The notes below the pieces were generated by a model. The model saw nothing but the letters and a program-made list of their open reading frames with translations, was not told the origin of the DNA and ran no database searches. 64,000 nucleotides of DNA from Stratiolaelaps scimitus (lineage: Eukaryota; Arthropoda; Arachnida; Mesostigmata; Laelapidae): the NCBI GenBank assembly GCA_019614645.1, contig JABWDB010000012.1:682001-746000 (forward strand), read 5' to 3'. The stretch's first letter is position 1; each line of letters opens with the position of its first letter. The position numbers and the translations under genes were made by a program. This document shows positions 37,369-50,465 of this stretch, piece by piece.

Positions 37369-40300
37369 GTTGGCTCGATGATTTTGTTGATATATTTCAC
37401 TTTCGACAACAAAAGCGAAATCAGCGCACACCTCCGAGAAAACAAACACGAAGTAATCAACAAATCAACCCGTAGCTGGTGGGCGGGGATGCACTTTGGA
37501 GTTCACGGTTGATTGATGGTTTCAATCCTGATCAAGATGAAAGTCCGCCACTATTATTGCTATTACCAGTATTATTATAATTCACACTGACAGTCCGCAT
37601 ACTATCAAATATTTAGCAGAAATATAACTGACACGAATGGTCGTCACCTGGCCACCAGGTCCTCTATAGGCTCCTAATGTTCAACTGACCCACCACATGA
37701 CACTAAATACACCGATAGACGGATACATATATATATATATATGTATATAGTAAACACTTGTTGACCACAAACGGACCAAACTGAACCGACCAGTGGAGAT
37801 TGGGTGTTGCCAGAAAGAGCAACCAATACCTCAGCAATGACACTCGTTAGTGCTTGAACGACATCTATGTAAGGATGTATGTATGTTGTCTTATATGAAT
37901 TGATGTTGATTGGCTTAACGATGTCAGCGTGCCACCTGCCATCCCGTTCATGTGGGTTCTCTTCTCCTCTGTGAAGTTGGCTACTTCATAGTTCGTCACT
38001 GTGTCGGAATTGTTTTACATCACAAGTTGTCAATCTGCGCACCGGGACGCCATCGCCATCACGAACACGGCGGTGTCCTCGCCATCAATCTCTTTTTATC
38101 TATCCATTTACCTCTGCATATATAGCTGCAATGGTAACAGCAGAAACTGCAGCACATAACCCACCGTCAGCGACAACGGTGGCGTGAGTAGCGATGACGA
38201 CGAACCGGTGCTAAACATCAACAGCTGCACTGACAGCGATCGACGGACTAGAAGCAGTGACTCAGTGAAAGACCAACTAATGTAGTTGGCGAGGCTGCTG
38301 CTGCTCTGGGACTCTCTGCCATTTGCGCGTGTAGGGGGTAGTTGGTTGGGGCTTGACGGGTTGGCGGGAGAGATCTAAGGCTCGTCGAAGCTTTCGAAAC
38401 TGCCAGGTAAGCAGTATATATATATATATATATATAATGGTAACTCACGCGCGACTCCTCGCGGCTTGCGGTCCAATGCGAACAGTGTCCCTCTGTCTGT
38501 CGATCTGACGACTGAGTGAGTGTTGAGATCCCAGACGAGGGGGAGGAGTGAGCGCTGTGCCATCGTCGTCGTATAATAGTTGTAGTTGTAATAATAGCAC
38601 AAGCAGTTGTAGTTGTTGTAGCCGTCGTCGCCATCGTCGTCACAATTCTGGTGTCTGTGTGTGTGTGTGTATTTGCGTGTCGGGTGTAGTGTTTGTGTGT
38701 GGGATGTCTCTCCGTCGGACGGTCACCCCGGCAAGTCATATTGCTAAAATATAGAGGAGCGACGACGCAAGAAGCGACACAACATCCGAACAACGCCGAT
38801 TTTCCAGCTGGGAGTCAGTCAGCTAGTCATTCAGTAAGTTTCACCGGGCGGGTATTCCCAAGCACACAATCACAATCAGACACACTCACTCACATATAAT
38901 AGATAACAACGATTACCTCGACCACTTCGACTAACAACAACAGGAGGAGCAGAAAGTGGAAAAGGTGGAACCCTAACGAATGGCCAAACGCTGGTGGAGA
39001 CTGCAATGCTTCTCCATTTACCCCGACTAAAGCAGATTCCGACCGCTGGCTTGTAACTATGAAGGGCGTTGGTAAAGTAGCCAATAACAACATCCACCCA
39101 TCCATCTATTCACCTCGCCAGACAGTGACATTGCAACAGCCGTAACAGACACTGAAGCTCGAGATGTGCTCGTCAAACAAGCAGACCGGTATGTAGACAA
39201 TCAGGGCGGCCCAAGGCGTTATTCTTATTCGCTTTTGACGGCGTTCGGGTTCGGTGAATCAATGAAGTTTGGGAGGGTTCCTTTAGTGGAGGATGAACTA
39301 CTGAAATGAATGGAACGACTAAAGTTCTTGGAGCGGGCGGGTGGGGGGAGAATGGATGGAGCTTTCTCTCGCGAAGCGACATCTATTTGATTTCGCTATT
39401 ATTGTTATTATTATTACTACAATTTTCATTACGATTTCCCCGCTAGATTTTTCCACCCAGTATATGATTCGAGTCTCCGTCTTCGTCACCCTCGAGCAAG
39501 TGTCACTTCCCGTTGCGGTAACGGTTGGGCTACCCTTAACGGCAGGAACAGTGCAATACAGCTCGACTGAGAGGGAGAGGGAGAGTAGAAAGTGGTATCA
39601 CACAGACGATAAGAGACCGCTATCATCAAACGACCGCGAACCACCATCATAATAATAATAATGATATCATACAGCGCACAACAATGCGATCGGTGGTGTT
39701 GCTGCTTGGTGATGTGGTGAGAAGTCGACGCAATGCCGCTTAAAACTGATGAAGGATAGAAATATACAAATAGTAATAAAAGCTGATGGTAGGAGACTCG
39801 AAACAGCAAAGGGTAACTATATCACGATTTTCCCCGTCAAGACGTTTTCTCTTGTTCAGCACGTCGCCATTTTGATGATTCGAACCATCTAAATAATGGG
39901 CGGGGGAGGAGTTGAATGATACATTATTCACCGATTGAAAAAAAGCGTTCGAAGGAGACGTTCTTGAATGAAGTGCAAGTAAGATCACACAACGAGTTTG
40001 GCCCTTGACGAGGAATAAATGCAGAATGATAGACATATGATCTACATTGATTGGTGGTAAAGCATAGCATAAGTTGTAATATATTTCGTCTTCATCTTCA
40101 ACAATGAACTGTTAGATTGTTCGCCAGCAGATTTCCGCTGATCTTTATTGAAGGTATGGTGACGTTGTTCAGAGAGAATTTATATTTTGTCTTATTAAGA
40201 TTACATGGCGTTTAACTAATTTGCATTGCGCTGTTTGATTGGAATAATGCAGCACTCGTGTATCTGGGCCCTTGCCGATATTAATCTGCGGTACGCTGTC

Positions 40301-41000
40301 ACAATTCAGGAGGATTTCAGTTGAATTAAAAAATACTACCAATGTTGGCTTTATTAATCGTATTTTTACAAGATCGTTAAACTTCAACTTCCATTATCTC
40401 CAATCAGTGTCGTCTAACTTGAGTTTCAGAGATCCTCTGCTCACCAAAGTGAGATAGCTTGTTGCAGGGCTTAAATAAACCAAGGGCACCCTTAAGCTTG
40501 GGAGCTCGGGTTGAGCCGTCGAAAGAACATTCGGACGTCCTTCTCTGCAACGCGCGCTTAGCAAGAAAAGCACAGCTACACACGGCCACTTCATAGACAG
40601 TGAGCCATCTTACAGACACCGTACGTTGCAGGCCGCAAGTGCAAAATCATCATTCACTCTATTATATGTTCAAAAGATTGCCACCAGGAGACAACCGCGG
40701 TGATACAGTGACGTCCAATGATCATCAAAGAGAAGACCACTGTTAGTCTATTCACATACAACTATATAGCAACGATATGAACATGAACGCATACACTCTC
40801 ACACAGAGACAGAGGGTTGCTTTTTCCAATCTATAGAAACCGTCACTATAATACACATTAGCTTAGACAAACGATAATCTCTCTCTCTCTATGGTTATTT
40901 AAGTGCACGTGCATGTGGATGAATGATGACAGTTGAAGCAAGCCTATTTTATCGAATTGTAGACCGTTCTTCTCCAACCCATGTCATCTCCTGTCAGGCT
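37369..41000. other. Upstream region of fascin with a GC-richer island
   Basis: The island at about 37950-39130 carries TA, TTG/GTC and GT runs and is a reasonable place for a fascin promoter or leader, but I cannot define a start site. 39131-41000 is mixed and shows nothing else. Confidence 0.4.
38415..38436. repeat. (TA)n microsatellite
   Basis: An uninterrupted run in a GC-richer island. Confidence 0.95.
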
Positions 41001-41006
41001 TTCTCA

Positions 41007-41038
41007 AATCCCCATAATAACTATTTATTATGGGGATT
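41007..41038. repeat. Perfect 14-bp hairpin
   Basis: AATCCCCATAATAA, loop CTAT, TTATTATGGGGATT. The complementarity is perfect and the loop has four bases. Confidence 0.85.
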
Positions 41039-41100
41039 CGTCTATTTATTATAGTCCACTAGTGTATCACAGGACAATGCATTAGACCTGTTTCGTTACG

Positions 41101-43560
41101 TTGAACGGTAAGGTTATGACATTGATGTTGTTCTACCGTCTGGCAACTGCAACACTTCAGCTGCTGGGATCGAGGGATCTGACGCCCACTGGGTGGGGTG
41201 GAGACGGTTGCTACATTCACCCAGGGCCCCTTTGAAGAGGATTCATGATCTATCATCATATATGTGTGTGTGTAGTGTGGGCTTAAATGGGCGCCATCAT
41301 CGCAACCAATACCATAGCGTTGACGCAAACGAACTCAAGCCTACAGGAGCACTAGAACCCCTTTTATCGATGGTGCCGCCAGGTATCGCGTGTTTGTACG
41401 AAATCCGCCTCCTTGGCGAAATGATAGGGATGGCGCCCGCGTAATGAAGGCTACAGTGGATTGCTTGTTGTACGGCTCTGTAAAGTAATTTCGTTAGCTC
41501 CCACCAAAATGACAGGAGCTGTAGATTAAGAGCGCAATCACGATAGTGGCTGGCGTTCGTAAAAAAAGGTGTGGAATCATTAACAATGTAGTTAGCACCG
41601 AAGCTAACTCCAGCAGTTATAATGATCATTATGGCAATAATAATGGTTGTGATCATAGTAATAATAACATGTCGCAAAGCAACACAACATGCTTTGTGAT
41701 GGCTTCAACAGTAGAATAATTCGAGGCTGAACGTGGACGCGAGTCGGGCAACACCACGGCACGGTCAATAAATGACACTTCGCTTGTTACTGTCGCCAAC
41801 CGTGATTGGGATAAGGGAACCACCGCAGACCCGTTTCATCCCAGAATCAAAGCGCTATGATGTAGTATTTGCATAGACCCGCAGTTACTGTCGGCATTAG
41901 GCAAGCTGGTAATTGTCTGTATGACACCGTTCCATTGTCACAGTCCCGTGATTTGGTTGACGCACGAATTTAAGATGAGAGCTTCTACCGAAAGAAACTT
42001 GTAATAAGGGTTCGACCTTTGGCCGAATATTCCTCACCAGTCACGTGTTGTATATATTGTACATTTTCATATATTTCGTGACTGCCTCACTATAGTATTT
42101 AACGGTGCAGTCTTTTCGAAATCCGCACATGTATTGTTTGTAAGGAAAGAGTATTACGTTGTCACACAGCATCAACCGAACTTCACGTTAGCAGAGAGAA
42201 TAACGCCTCGAAGTTCTACACAACATTTCTCTAACAATCATCAATCATTGGCCATCCAGCAATAAGACGAGACGATATCCATCTTCTATCCACCACTATG
42301 TATAATAATACAGGTCGGTGGTTGGATTTAGAAAATTACTGTTATTATTACCTGCATGTTGCATTACTGCCTACAATGATGAGCGTTGCTGTTTGTTGCT
42401 GCTGTTGTTAAACTTCCTGACGTACCATTATTATTACTTATATTATTATTATTATTATCATTCTTGTTGTTGTTACAGACAGTAGCCAATTTCCGACGAT
42501 GCCGGTTTCATCATGTTCCCCCTTTATCGTTATTTCGCAGCGGTGGGACCGGGAACAAATGTCATATATACAGACAGGAGGATGTACCTCCTTCTGCCGG
42601 AACAGCAGCACCACGACCATACAGTTGTCATAATGCCGGCATTCAGGCCGGCTATCGACCAACGAACTGATGGACTGAGTGAGTGACTTTGTAGGTCAGC
42701 CAATTGTACTTCTCTACTATGACTCTGAACACTACTACCCCCCTACTACCCCCGTATCATAGGCAAATATATAAACACAAAGTGCTCCCGACAACAACAA
42801 CAATTCCTCCGGAATTTCTTCATGATTTCTCCTCGTGAAGAAGATAAGGCGCTATCATAATGCCCGTGTACAAAGCAAGCGGCGCCATAGCACTCGGGAG
42901 AGCAATCCGATGCACGCAGCTGGTAATGCCGGCTGACCGGTGGACGGGTGGACGGACGGACGGATGTGTGACGCCGAAACACCGAAAAAGTCAGGGGTCG
43001 CTAGTCGTCGGAACGTTCGTCTGGCCACGACAAGAGCCAAAATGAAAGCTGCTGCTGCTACTGCTGTCGTCGTCGTCGACAGCAGCAGCAGCAGCAGCAA
43101 AGAATGGTCGGACAGACACAACATGCTGCGGGTGGGTTAGTAGAAAATGGATGAAGAATAGAATACAATCAAGCGTCGTGGGGGCAACTGCGTGATGATG
43201 ACTAACACACGAACGGAGAACCAGGCCGCAAACGGTGGATGCAGCTGCAGCAGCAGCAGCAGTTAGCCCCCCTCCAGCTCGGTCCCCTAGATTACTCCAC
43301 ACGACCGCAGGAGATTGGCAGTGACAACGGCACATAATCGTGCGACTGGGAAACGGCATATGTACAACTCAAGAGGAACTATAGCATCATCTATATATAT
43401 ATAAATACGTATGTGTGTGTGTGTGTATACTAGCGTGTGACACGTGAAGCGCGTGAAAGTAGCACCAGTGGGACAAACTATTGAAAAATAAATGTAAGAC
43501 ACATTCAACTTTCGGTGCAACTTGCCACCCGGGGGTTGTTCGTTGTTAGCTACCAACTAA
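41101..43560. other. Mixed region with a triplet-rich island
   Basis: 42380-43370 is dense in CTG/CAG, TTA and GTC triplets and includes the CTG/CAG hairpin. No conserved protein is seen in any frame. Confidence 0.45.
43048..43098. repeat. CTG/CAG hairpin, 22-bp stem
   Basis: A CTG-rich left arm (43048-43069) and a CAG-rich right arm (43077-43098) are complementary with one mismatch around a 7-base loop. Confidence 0.8.
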
Positions 43561-46500
43561 ACATAGTCAACATATAACAGCACTGATAGGCAACTATATG
43601 AAACTTGACGAAATAATACTTAGTGTAGGCTCGCCTTCATAATGTATGACCTATATAGGAGTCTATCTAAAGAACAATTGGGGGCACGTTTTCTTTGTGC
43701 GCTTTCTATTAATACTTTCCGGCAACACGTAATGTCAGCCTGTTAGTCCATTATCATTTTAAGAATCTACAAAACTGTTGCGGTGCTCAGTTAGGCAAGT
43801 ATTGTTGTACCATTAGAGTATAGCATTAGATCAAATTATGACCATGATACATCCGAGCATACGTATTTTATATATATATATTCAGACAGAGATACTTTTT
43901 CAAGTAAAGGCTATTTTTAAATCGCTGTTATCTTTGCCAGTTAACCTTGGTCTTCTCAAAGAGATCGTTTCTTGTAGTCAGTCGTTTGCTCGAAACCAAA
44001 CAATAAAGCTTCCGCTTTTCTCCAACAGTTCCAGTGAGGGCTCAAGTTCAACCCGCAGTTTCTGTTATTATCATTATCGCTAAGTGCCAACTCGTCGTCA
44101 CGTTCATATGGACTCGTCATACGAATAAATACGCGAATTCTGTGATGAACAAAAGATATACTTTCATTTTGGCTACTGAGGCTAGCATAGAACAATCAAA
44201 GGAGCGGGTGGCTTTGTCCTGTAAAAAAAAGCTCCCACTATACTGCACCCTAAGCAAACTCACCGATCAGAATCGTCGCCGAACCTGTGGACGCGGAAGC
44301 CCGTTTGACCACTACAATGCAATAGTGACGCAGCCTTAATTATGAGTGCGTCGCATGATTGCTTGATGCTTTTGTCTTAATTTTATCAATGGCTCTGCTG
44401 GTCGACATCACACAGCTATACCCAGGCTATAGGGATTTGTCCAAGCTTACGAAAAGATATATTATCTCGTGCGTTAAGTGAACGCGTGGGAACTCTGGTT
44501 ACAGAGCGTTCACCACAAAGAGGAATCACATCGAAGTTTTAATCGCCTACTCGAGAGCATGCGCAAATACATTTGCATACTGCAAATTATTGGATTAACG
44601 AAGTCTATAAACACTCTCAAGTTACGTTTCGAAATTTGATCGATACATGCGGACACCTAATTTTTTTTCTTTTCTCTTCTATATGCCCCCCTCGCTTTTT
44701 GGTCGTTCCTCAATTCATCACCGCTAAACGACAGAGGATGATAGTACTCGTGATTTCACCGTATAGCATAAAACAGGTTGTCTCTCTCTTCTTAATAAAC
44801 CGAAATTGTTAACCAAAGATAAATGACAGATTAACATCTCACCGGAATCGAAGTTACGTCTCAACACGATCTTCCAAGATTCTGTTCCTACGGTTTAACA
44901 TTAACTATTAATGTGAATTGCTAATTCGAATGCGTTCCATTCGAATTTCAGTTCACAAGAAGATCGAATTCGACATCATCGTTATTATTATTGTTGTTTT
45001 TTTTGGCAAGATATAGGTAACGTCTCCGAAGTTTCTCCACCTCCTCTACTTAACCGCTGTTGAACATTTGTTAATGCCATGTAATCACACAATACCACAT
45101 TACTAGATGATACCTCCCTGTGGCTCATTTGTTTGCTAATGAAAACGTTCGGACAAGCAATACACTACAAATGTATTTGAAATAGAACGGCATGTAGCGC
45201 AAGCACAAGCACGTCGATGACATATCTCAGCTGGTGATGTTATCAGCTGAAACCAACCGTAAAAAGCCGTCAGGACCCGCCAATCTGGTCTGCTGACGAT
45301 ATGCGATATCGTATTGTCCGGTGGTAGACAGCGGCGGCTGGTGGCTTTCCCGCTCACAGTTCACTAGGCAAGCTATCACACATATGTGCCTGTCATAGAT
45401 GGCCAATGCCATATTAACACCATCGATGCATTAGCTGACAGGACAATGGGCCCAAGGTGATTTGAAGAAAAGCTGAATGGCGAGGGAGTGTCTCGTCTAG
45501 TCCTGATGACAACAGCGATTCAACAGTGTGACGAGCAGAGGTCCGCGGTTCGTCCTGAATGATGAAGTCACTCAAGCGGGAACCCGTCAAATCTCTACAC
45601 GAATAATGATAACAATAATTGAAGCCAAGTTTATCCGTCGTCAATCACTTCATGTACCCGCGTTGCTGTCACTATAATAATAATAATAATAATAGTAGAC
45701 ACTATTGTTATTTAAATTAAATATCACTGTACAGGCATCCAGCTGTCATATCGGTCGTGGTCGTTGTAAGGAATATATATAATAAACGGATTTACATGCA
45801 AGGGACTATTCAAGAAGAATCGATTAAGTTGTAGCGTTCGCCGGTCATGGCTGGCTAGGTACACATCAAGAGAGGTGGAAGCAGCAGCTTTTTTTTACGG
45901 CGCTTGTCCCTTGTTGGGCACACTACATTACAATTCTCATTTTGTGGAATATTATTAATAGTCAATGTCGAACTAGACACTACTGACTTTCTTGTTCGGA
46001 TCAGCTATCATCGTTTGTGCATCACACTGCTCGGACGAGCTCCGTACACGATTTCATCAGTGCGAGCTTCGTCCGTGTTTACCGTTGTTATCGATATGTA
46101 AACAGGCCTGCAGAATACTCCTTTCGCTCCTGTCTGACGAATGACACTAGAATTTATGTCGCACAAAGTTTAGCTGAACTTAGCGCATTGCAGCTAAATG
46201 TACACACACACATACACAATGATGACAACGCTGGAGTTGAATGAAAATTATAAGTCCGGAAAAATCTTGTTTAAACCTTCTGATCCGTCTGAGCCGATGT
46301 TGGCTTTGAGCTTCTCCAACAGATTCAAGACGGGTGCCTCCTAAAGCAAAGAGCTAGTATTCTCTCTCCCCTCACCAGTCTCACTAGTGACATTGAAGGG
46401 CTGGCTGATCACTGGTCGGTCGCTGGAGATCGGATCGGGTCGTCGGGCGTTTCTACAACGAAGAATCAACGGTACACCGGAAACTCAGGGGCCACAGCGA

Positions 46501-48590
46501 GTCTTAGCTTTCCAGTGTATGCTTTTCCATCCGAAACGACGCTCCCTTGTGGTTAGGAGCGGAGCGTTGGATGCCTTGCTAACACACCTCTTCCATGTTA
46601 TCAGATCGATACAACAGCATTTATCCGGAATATTTATAGGTGTGGCGTTGATTAATCGAAACGAAAAAAACCAAACGATATGTTGGTCGACATACGCAAT
46701 AAAATAACGATCGGTTTCTCGCGTTTTTCCTTATGAGGTGGCCAAGGCCTAATGTATTCTTCATCCGTTATATGACCACCACAACGAGTAGACATGCGGT
46801 GTTATGCCTAGGTACAAATAGAGCCTTAGGTGAGAATAGGTGCTTCTTCTATCTCTTCCTCTCAGAAAGCATTTGGCCACTTCGACTAACCGCCTCAACG
46901 AGTTAGCATCACTGAACTCCTCACAATTCCCACAAATTATTTCAACATTTCCTGATAATGACACTTCACCAAAACAATCTTCATCAGTCTCATCTGTACA
47001 ATCCCACAGAAACTCTGACTCGATCGTTAATAGCAACTCGCCTATGAACGCCTCCTCTATTATATGGTCATCATCTACCAGTATCAACACGGCGTGCCGT
47101 CAATGCCGAATGGCGCTTGTTATCGCTTCGTCGACGTCGTCGTCGTGGTGGCATCGTGTTGACAGAAAACAGAAAAAAGAAAGTATCAGAAGAAGCGAAC
47201 TTCGCTCATCTTCTCGACAACGGTCGTTTTGAGTAATCTGCCTTCGCATCGGGAACAGCCACACCTGAATAGATCTCTTCTGCCGCCGTTTGTTCCATTC
47301 CGTTTTCTCGTCACAGGGCAGAAACCGAAATAGATCCTCTCATTGTTCTTTGTCCCGCATCCTTCATTTCGCCTTCACTTAACACAACATGGCAAAGGGT
47401 CCAAACTGTTTTTGGGGACTTTGCAGTGCGGTTTGCCCTAAGGAGCACAGGGTACTTCAATGGCGGAGGCGTCACTTCACAGCAGAGAATCACATCACGT
47501 CCGACAGGGTATCTATCCAGTCTTTTCTCCGATTCTTCAACGAGTGGCGGCTGAAAGGAAGACATTGACCCTTCAAAGAACCGACGTTGTATATACACAC
47601 CACTAGTCGTCATCGTCGTAAATGGTGAGTTTTGGAGAGAAAATGCGCGAAGAAAGAATCGTTTACTGTTCAGTCACGTAAAATTCATAGGTGAAATGTT
47701 AAAGGGAGCATATTCGTAGTTCTAATATGTTCACAATATTCCGAAATAGGAAAAAAGGTTTTGCGTTTACGGCGACAAATCAATGCCGCTAAAATGTAGC
47801 AGCAATTTTCGTGGACATTTTTTGCTGTCTGACCTTCGGGCAAATACGATTTAGATCGTGTCAGCTTAACAGCTGCTCTGCGCGCAGACGTCTAATCCCG
47901 TTGTACAGACGCGAAGGATGAACGATATGTCAACAGGCCCCCGGACAGGTTCCCACACTTTCACTAATCTTCTGTGGGATTTTATTTCTGCGATTAATTC
48001 TTATTGAAATCGATCTGGTTGGTGAGTGGGCTTTATCGGCCGGATTAAATCTTCTTCAGCTTGTTTGTAGCTGTGAAGAACAAATCAAACTCTGCCTGCG
48101 ATTTATCGGCAATTGTTCTGCGGTATTGCATGTCCAACTAGAAAATGACTTGACGCCCTACATCTGACATTCTCCTATACAATAACCATTGCTGTTACTT
48201 TTAAATTTCTCAAATGATGATTGAGCTCAACTTTTATCATACGTTAAAATACACATATGTAAATTATACCTATATAAAAGCCTTCAATTTTCCGTAGCCT
48301 GCCTTAATTTAAATTGTGAAACATCCCCTTAATCATTGTACCCTCTCTCCCAATATTTTTCTCTCTCCCTCTTCATTATTGCGTGATAATTTATAATTGA
48401 AAGGAACATACTTTTCTACAGTGTCATATGTGACATGATATTGACCAAAAAATTTACGTAGCCAATCAATTAGGTACGCAATCAACAGGCGACAACAACG
48501 ATAATTATCGTATTGAGACTCTGACTCCCTGCTCTGATAATTTCAGTTTTCGGCATCGTTCGTGCCACCATTCAGCTCTGCAGGGTTACA
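43561..48590. other. AT-rich DNA, no gene supported
   Basis: The only coding-like stretch is at 46761-47232, where both strands are open: an acidic minus frame and a Ser-rich plus frame with a good plus-strand acceptor (CTATCTCTTCCTCTCAG) near 46865. Neither is recognised. Confidence 0.4.
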
Positions 48591-48835
48591 ATGAAAGGCG
48601 TGGCCAGCATCACAACGTATCTCCGTCATCAGTTATGGCTATCACTTATTGTGGTTGTAATGGCAGAGTACGCAACGCGGCCTGCTGGCCTAGTATCAAC
48701 CAATCCATTCATTTATTCATTGTTCACTAAATGTTCCATTTTTTTCGCGCTTCTTCGTCTCCGTTTTTCTCCGTTACACCCAGTGGCATTCTGTTTCAAA
48801 CCGATGATAGAACGATGCACTGTGTATTTGTACAT

Positions 48836-48841
<6 letters not shown>

Positions 48842-48870
<29 letters not shown>
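48842..48870. repeat. (AT)n microsatellite
   Basis: An uninterrupted run. Confidence 0.96.
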
Positions 48871-48873
<3 letters not shown>

Positions 48874-50436
48874 GTCGGCGCAGACGCTGCTTACTGTTAA
48901 CTACAAAGGGTTCGCCTTACAGGAGAATTTCGCGAGAGAGTTTGCTTTATTTCTTGCCTAAGTAAGTATAGCCCATGGCAACCGTAGTATAATAGTAATA
49001 AACAATCATTCTTTAACATTTATTCTCGCGGTTCTCGTACGTAATCTCCTGAGTATTTCTATTATTATTTTCTACAAAGGGGTAATTGTCAGTCGATGCC
49101 GCCGTTGGCAACCTTCTACTTTCGTGGTATAGTCTCAAACACTGTCTAATCGTTAGCCGCTTTTAGCTATACGTGACGCGCCTTTATTACTGCTACTACC
49201 ATTACGATTACTATGGTGTGTGTATAGGGTGTATGTGTGTGTGGATATGATTGTGTATATTCTTATGTCATTATTTGTTCCTTTGGTGAAATAACGGTGG
49301 CAGATGTCTGCGCCGTCTTCAACTATTGTGTGCAACGCGCCGGCTGCACCATCAACGCACCATCACCTTTCAGTGGTTGCTGTTTGTCCATTGAATGTTT
49401 GCCGTTCGTCTGTCGATGAAAAAGCGATTTTGAGTGGTTTCTCGTTTATCGAAGTGATGTATTATTGTTGTAGAGAGCTGTGTTGTTGTTGAATGATCAG
49501 CCACGTCGCGTTTTCGTTGGAGCACGATCCGATCCACCGGTCCTGATTCGGACTTGATCATTCTAGTTGCTACAACAACAACAGCAGCAGCAACGGTACG
49601 CCAGCTACCTCAATGCAGCCACTAATATCATCATAATAATGGTGCTAACGTCACGGCAAAAAAAAGTGAAAATAATAATAAGAATCAAAAAATGCACGGG
49701 AGTTACTTCTTTGCCCGAAGCTGCTATCGCTTTCAGACAACAATCCCGTTTATCTCTGTTATTTTCAATAACAGGCCTCAGACAGTATTTATTTACATGG
49801 TAATAAGAAAATAAAAGCAAATAATAGAGGGGATGAATAGCAAGCGTACTTTCTCTCGGAGATAATAATACAAACGAGCAATACATAGGTACTGTTGTTG
49901 TTGCTGTTGTATTATATCAGCAGTGCTGCATGTATAGTTTCGATTTGTACATGCCCTGGAGGACAATGCATATGTACCAATGACAAAGTTCAAGTCCCGA
50001 CAGCACAAAAACGGCAAATGGGTTTGGTTACGATATAATGATCTCTGGATGTTTAGCATTCTTTGGTCCTCACCCTGTACGCGAGTGCAAGTGCTGTGTT
50101 CGCCAGCCGGATTCCAGCTAGGCACAAATTGCTTCAACGATTTGTTATGCTCGCTACATTGAGAGAAGCAAAAGAGCGATCTAGGCTATTCTATGATACA
50201 TCTCGTAGGAGGAATGTCGCTTTTGATGAATCGCTTTCTCCAAGAAAACTACTTATACTCGTTACGCATTTGGACGACGTAGGAACCACGTTATTACCAA
50301 TCTTTCCTCGGTTTTCAATTCCCGTTCGTGATATTTATTTAGTTTATTGCTGCGCTGATGTTCCAGCAGTTACACCACATCCACGACCGGTTACGTGTCC
50401 ATCCTAATGCAAAGAATGGTGGTGGTGCTGCTGCTG

Positions 50437-50465
50437 CTACTACTACTACTACTACTACTACTACT
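50437..50465. repeat. (CTA)n microsatellite
   Basis: About ten CTA units preceded by a short CTG run. Confidence 0.95.

Noticed and set aside
46761..47090. LDL-receptor class A-like motif WDCTDETDEDC
   Set aside because: Only the acidic end resembles the domain; the spacing before the last cysteine is one short and the upstream cysteines are missing.
50063..50407. Possible RT C-terminal relic
   Set aside because: Some Leu/Arg pattern but none of the ordered motifs seen at 15202-15480, and no 3' tail.
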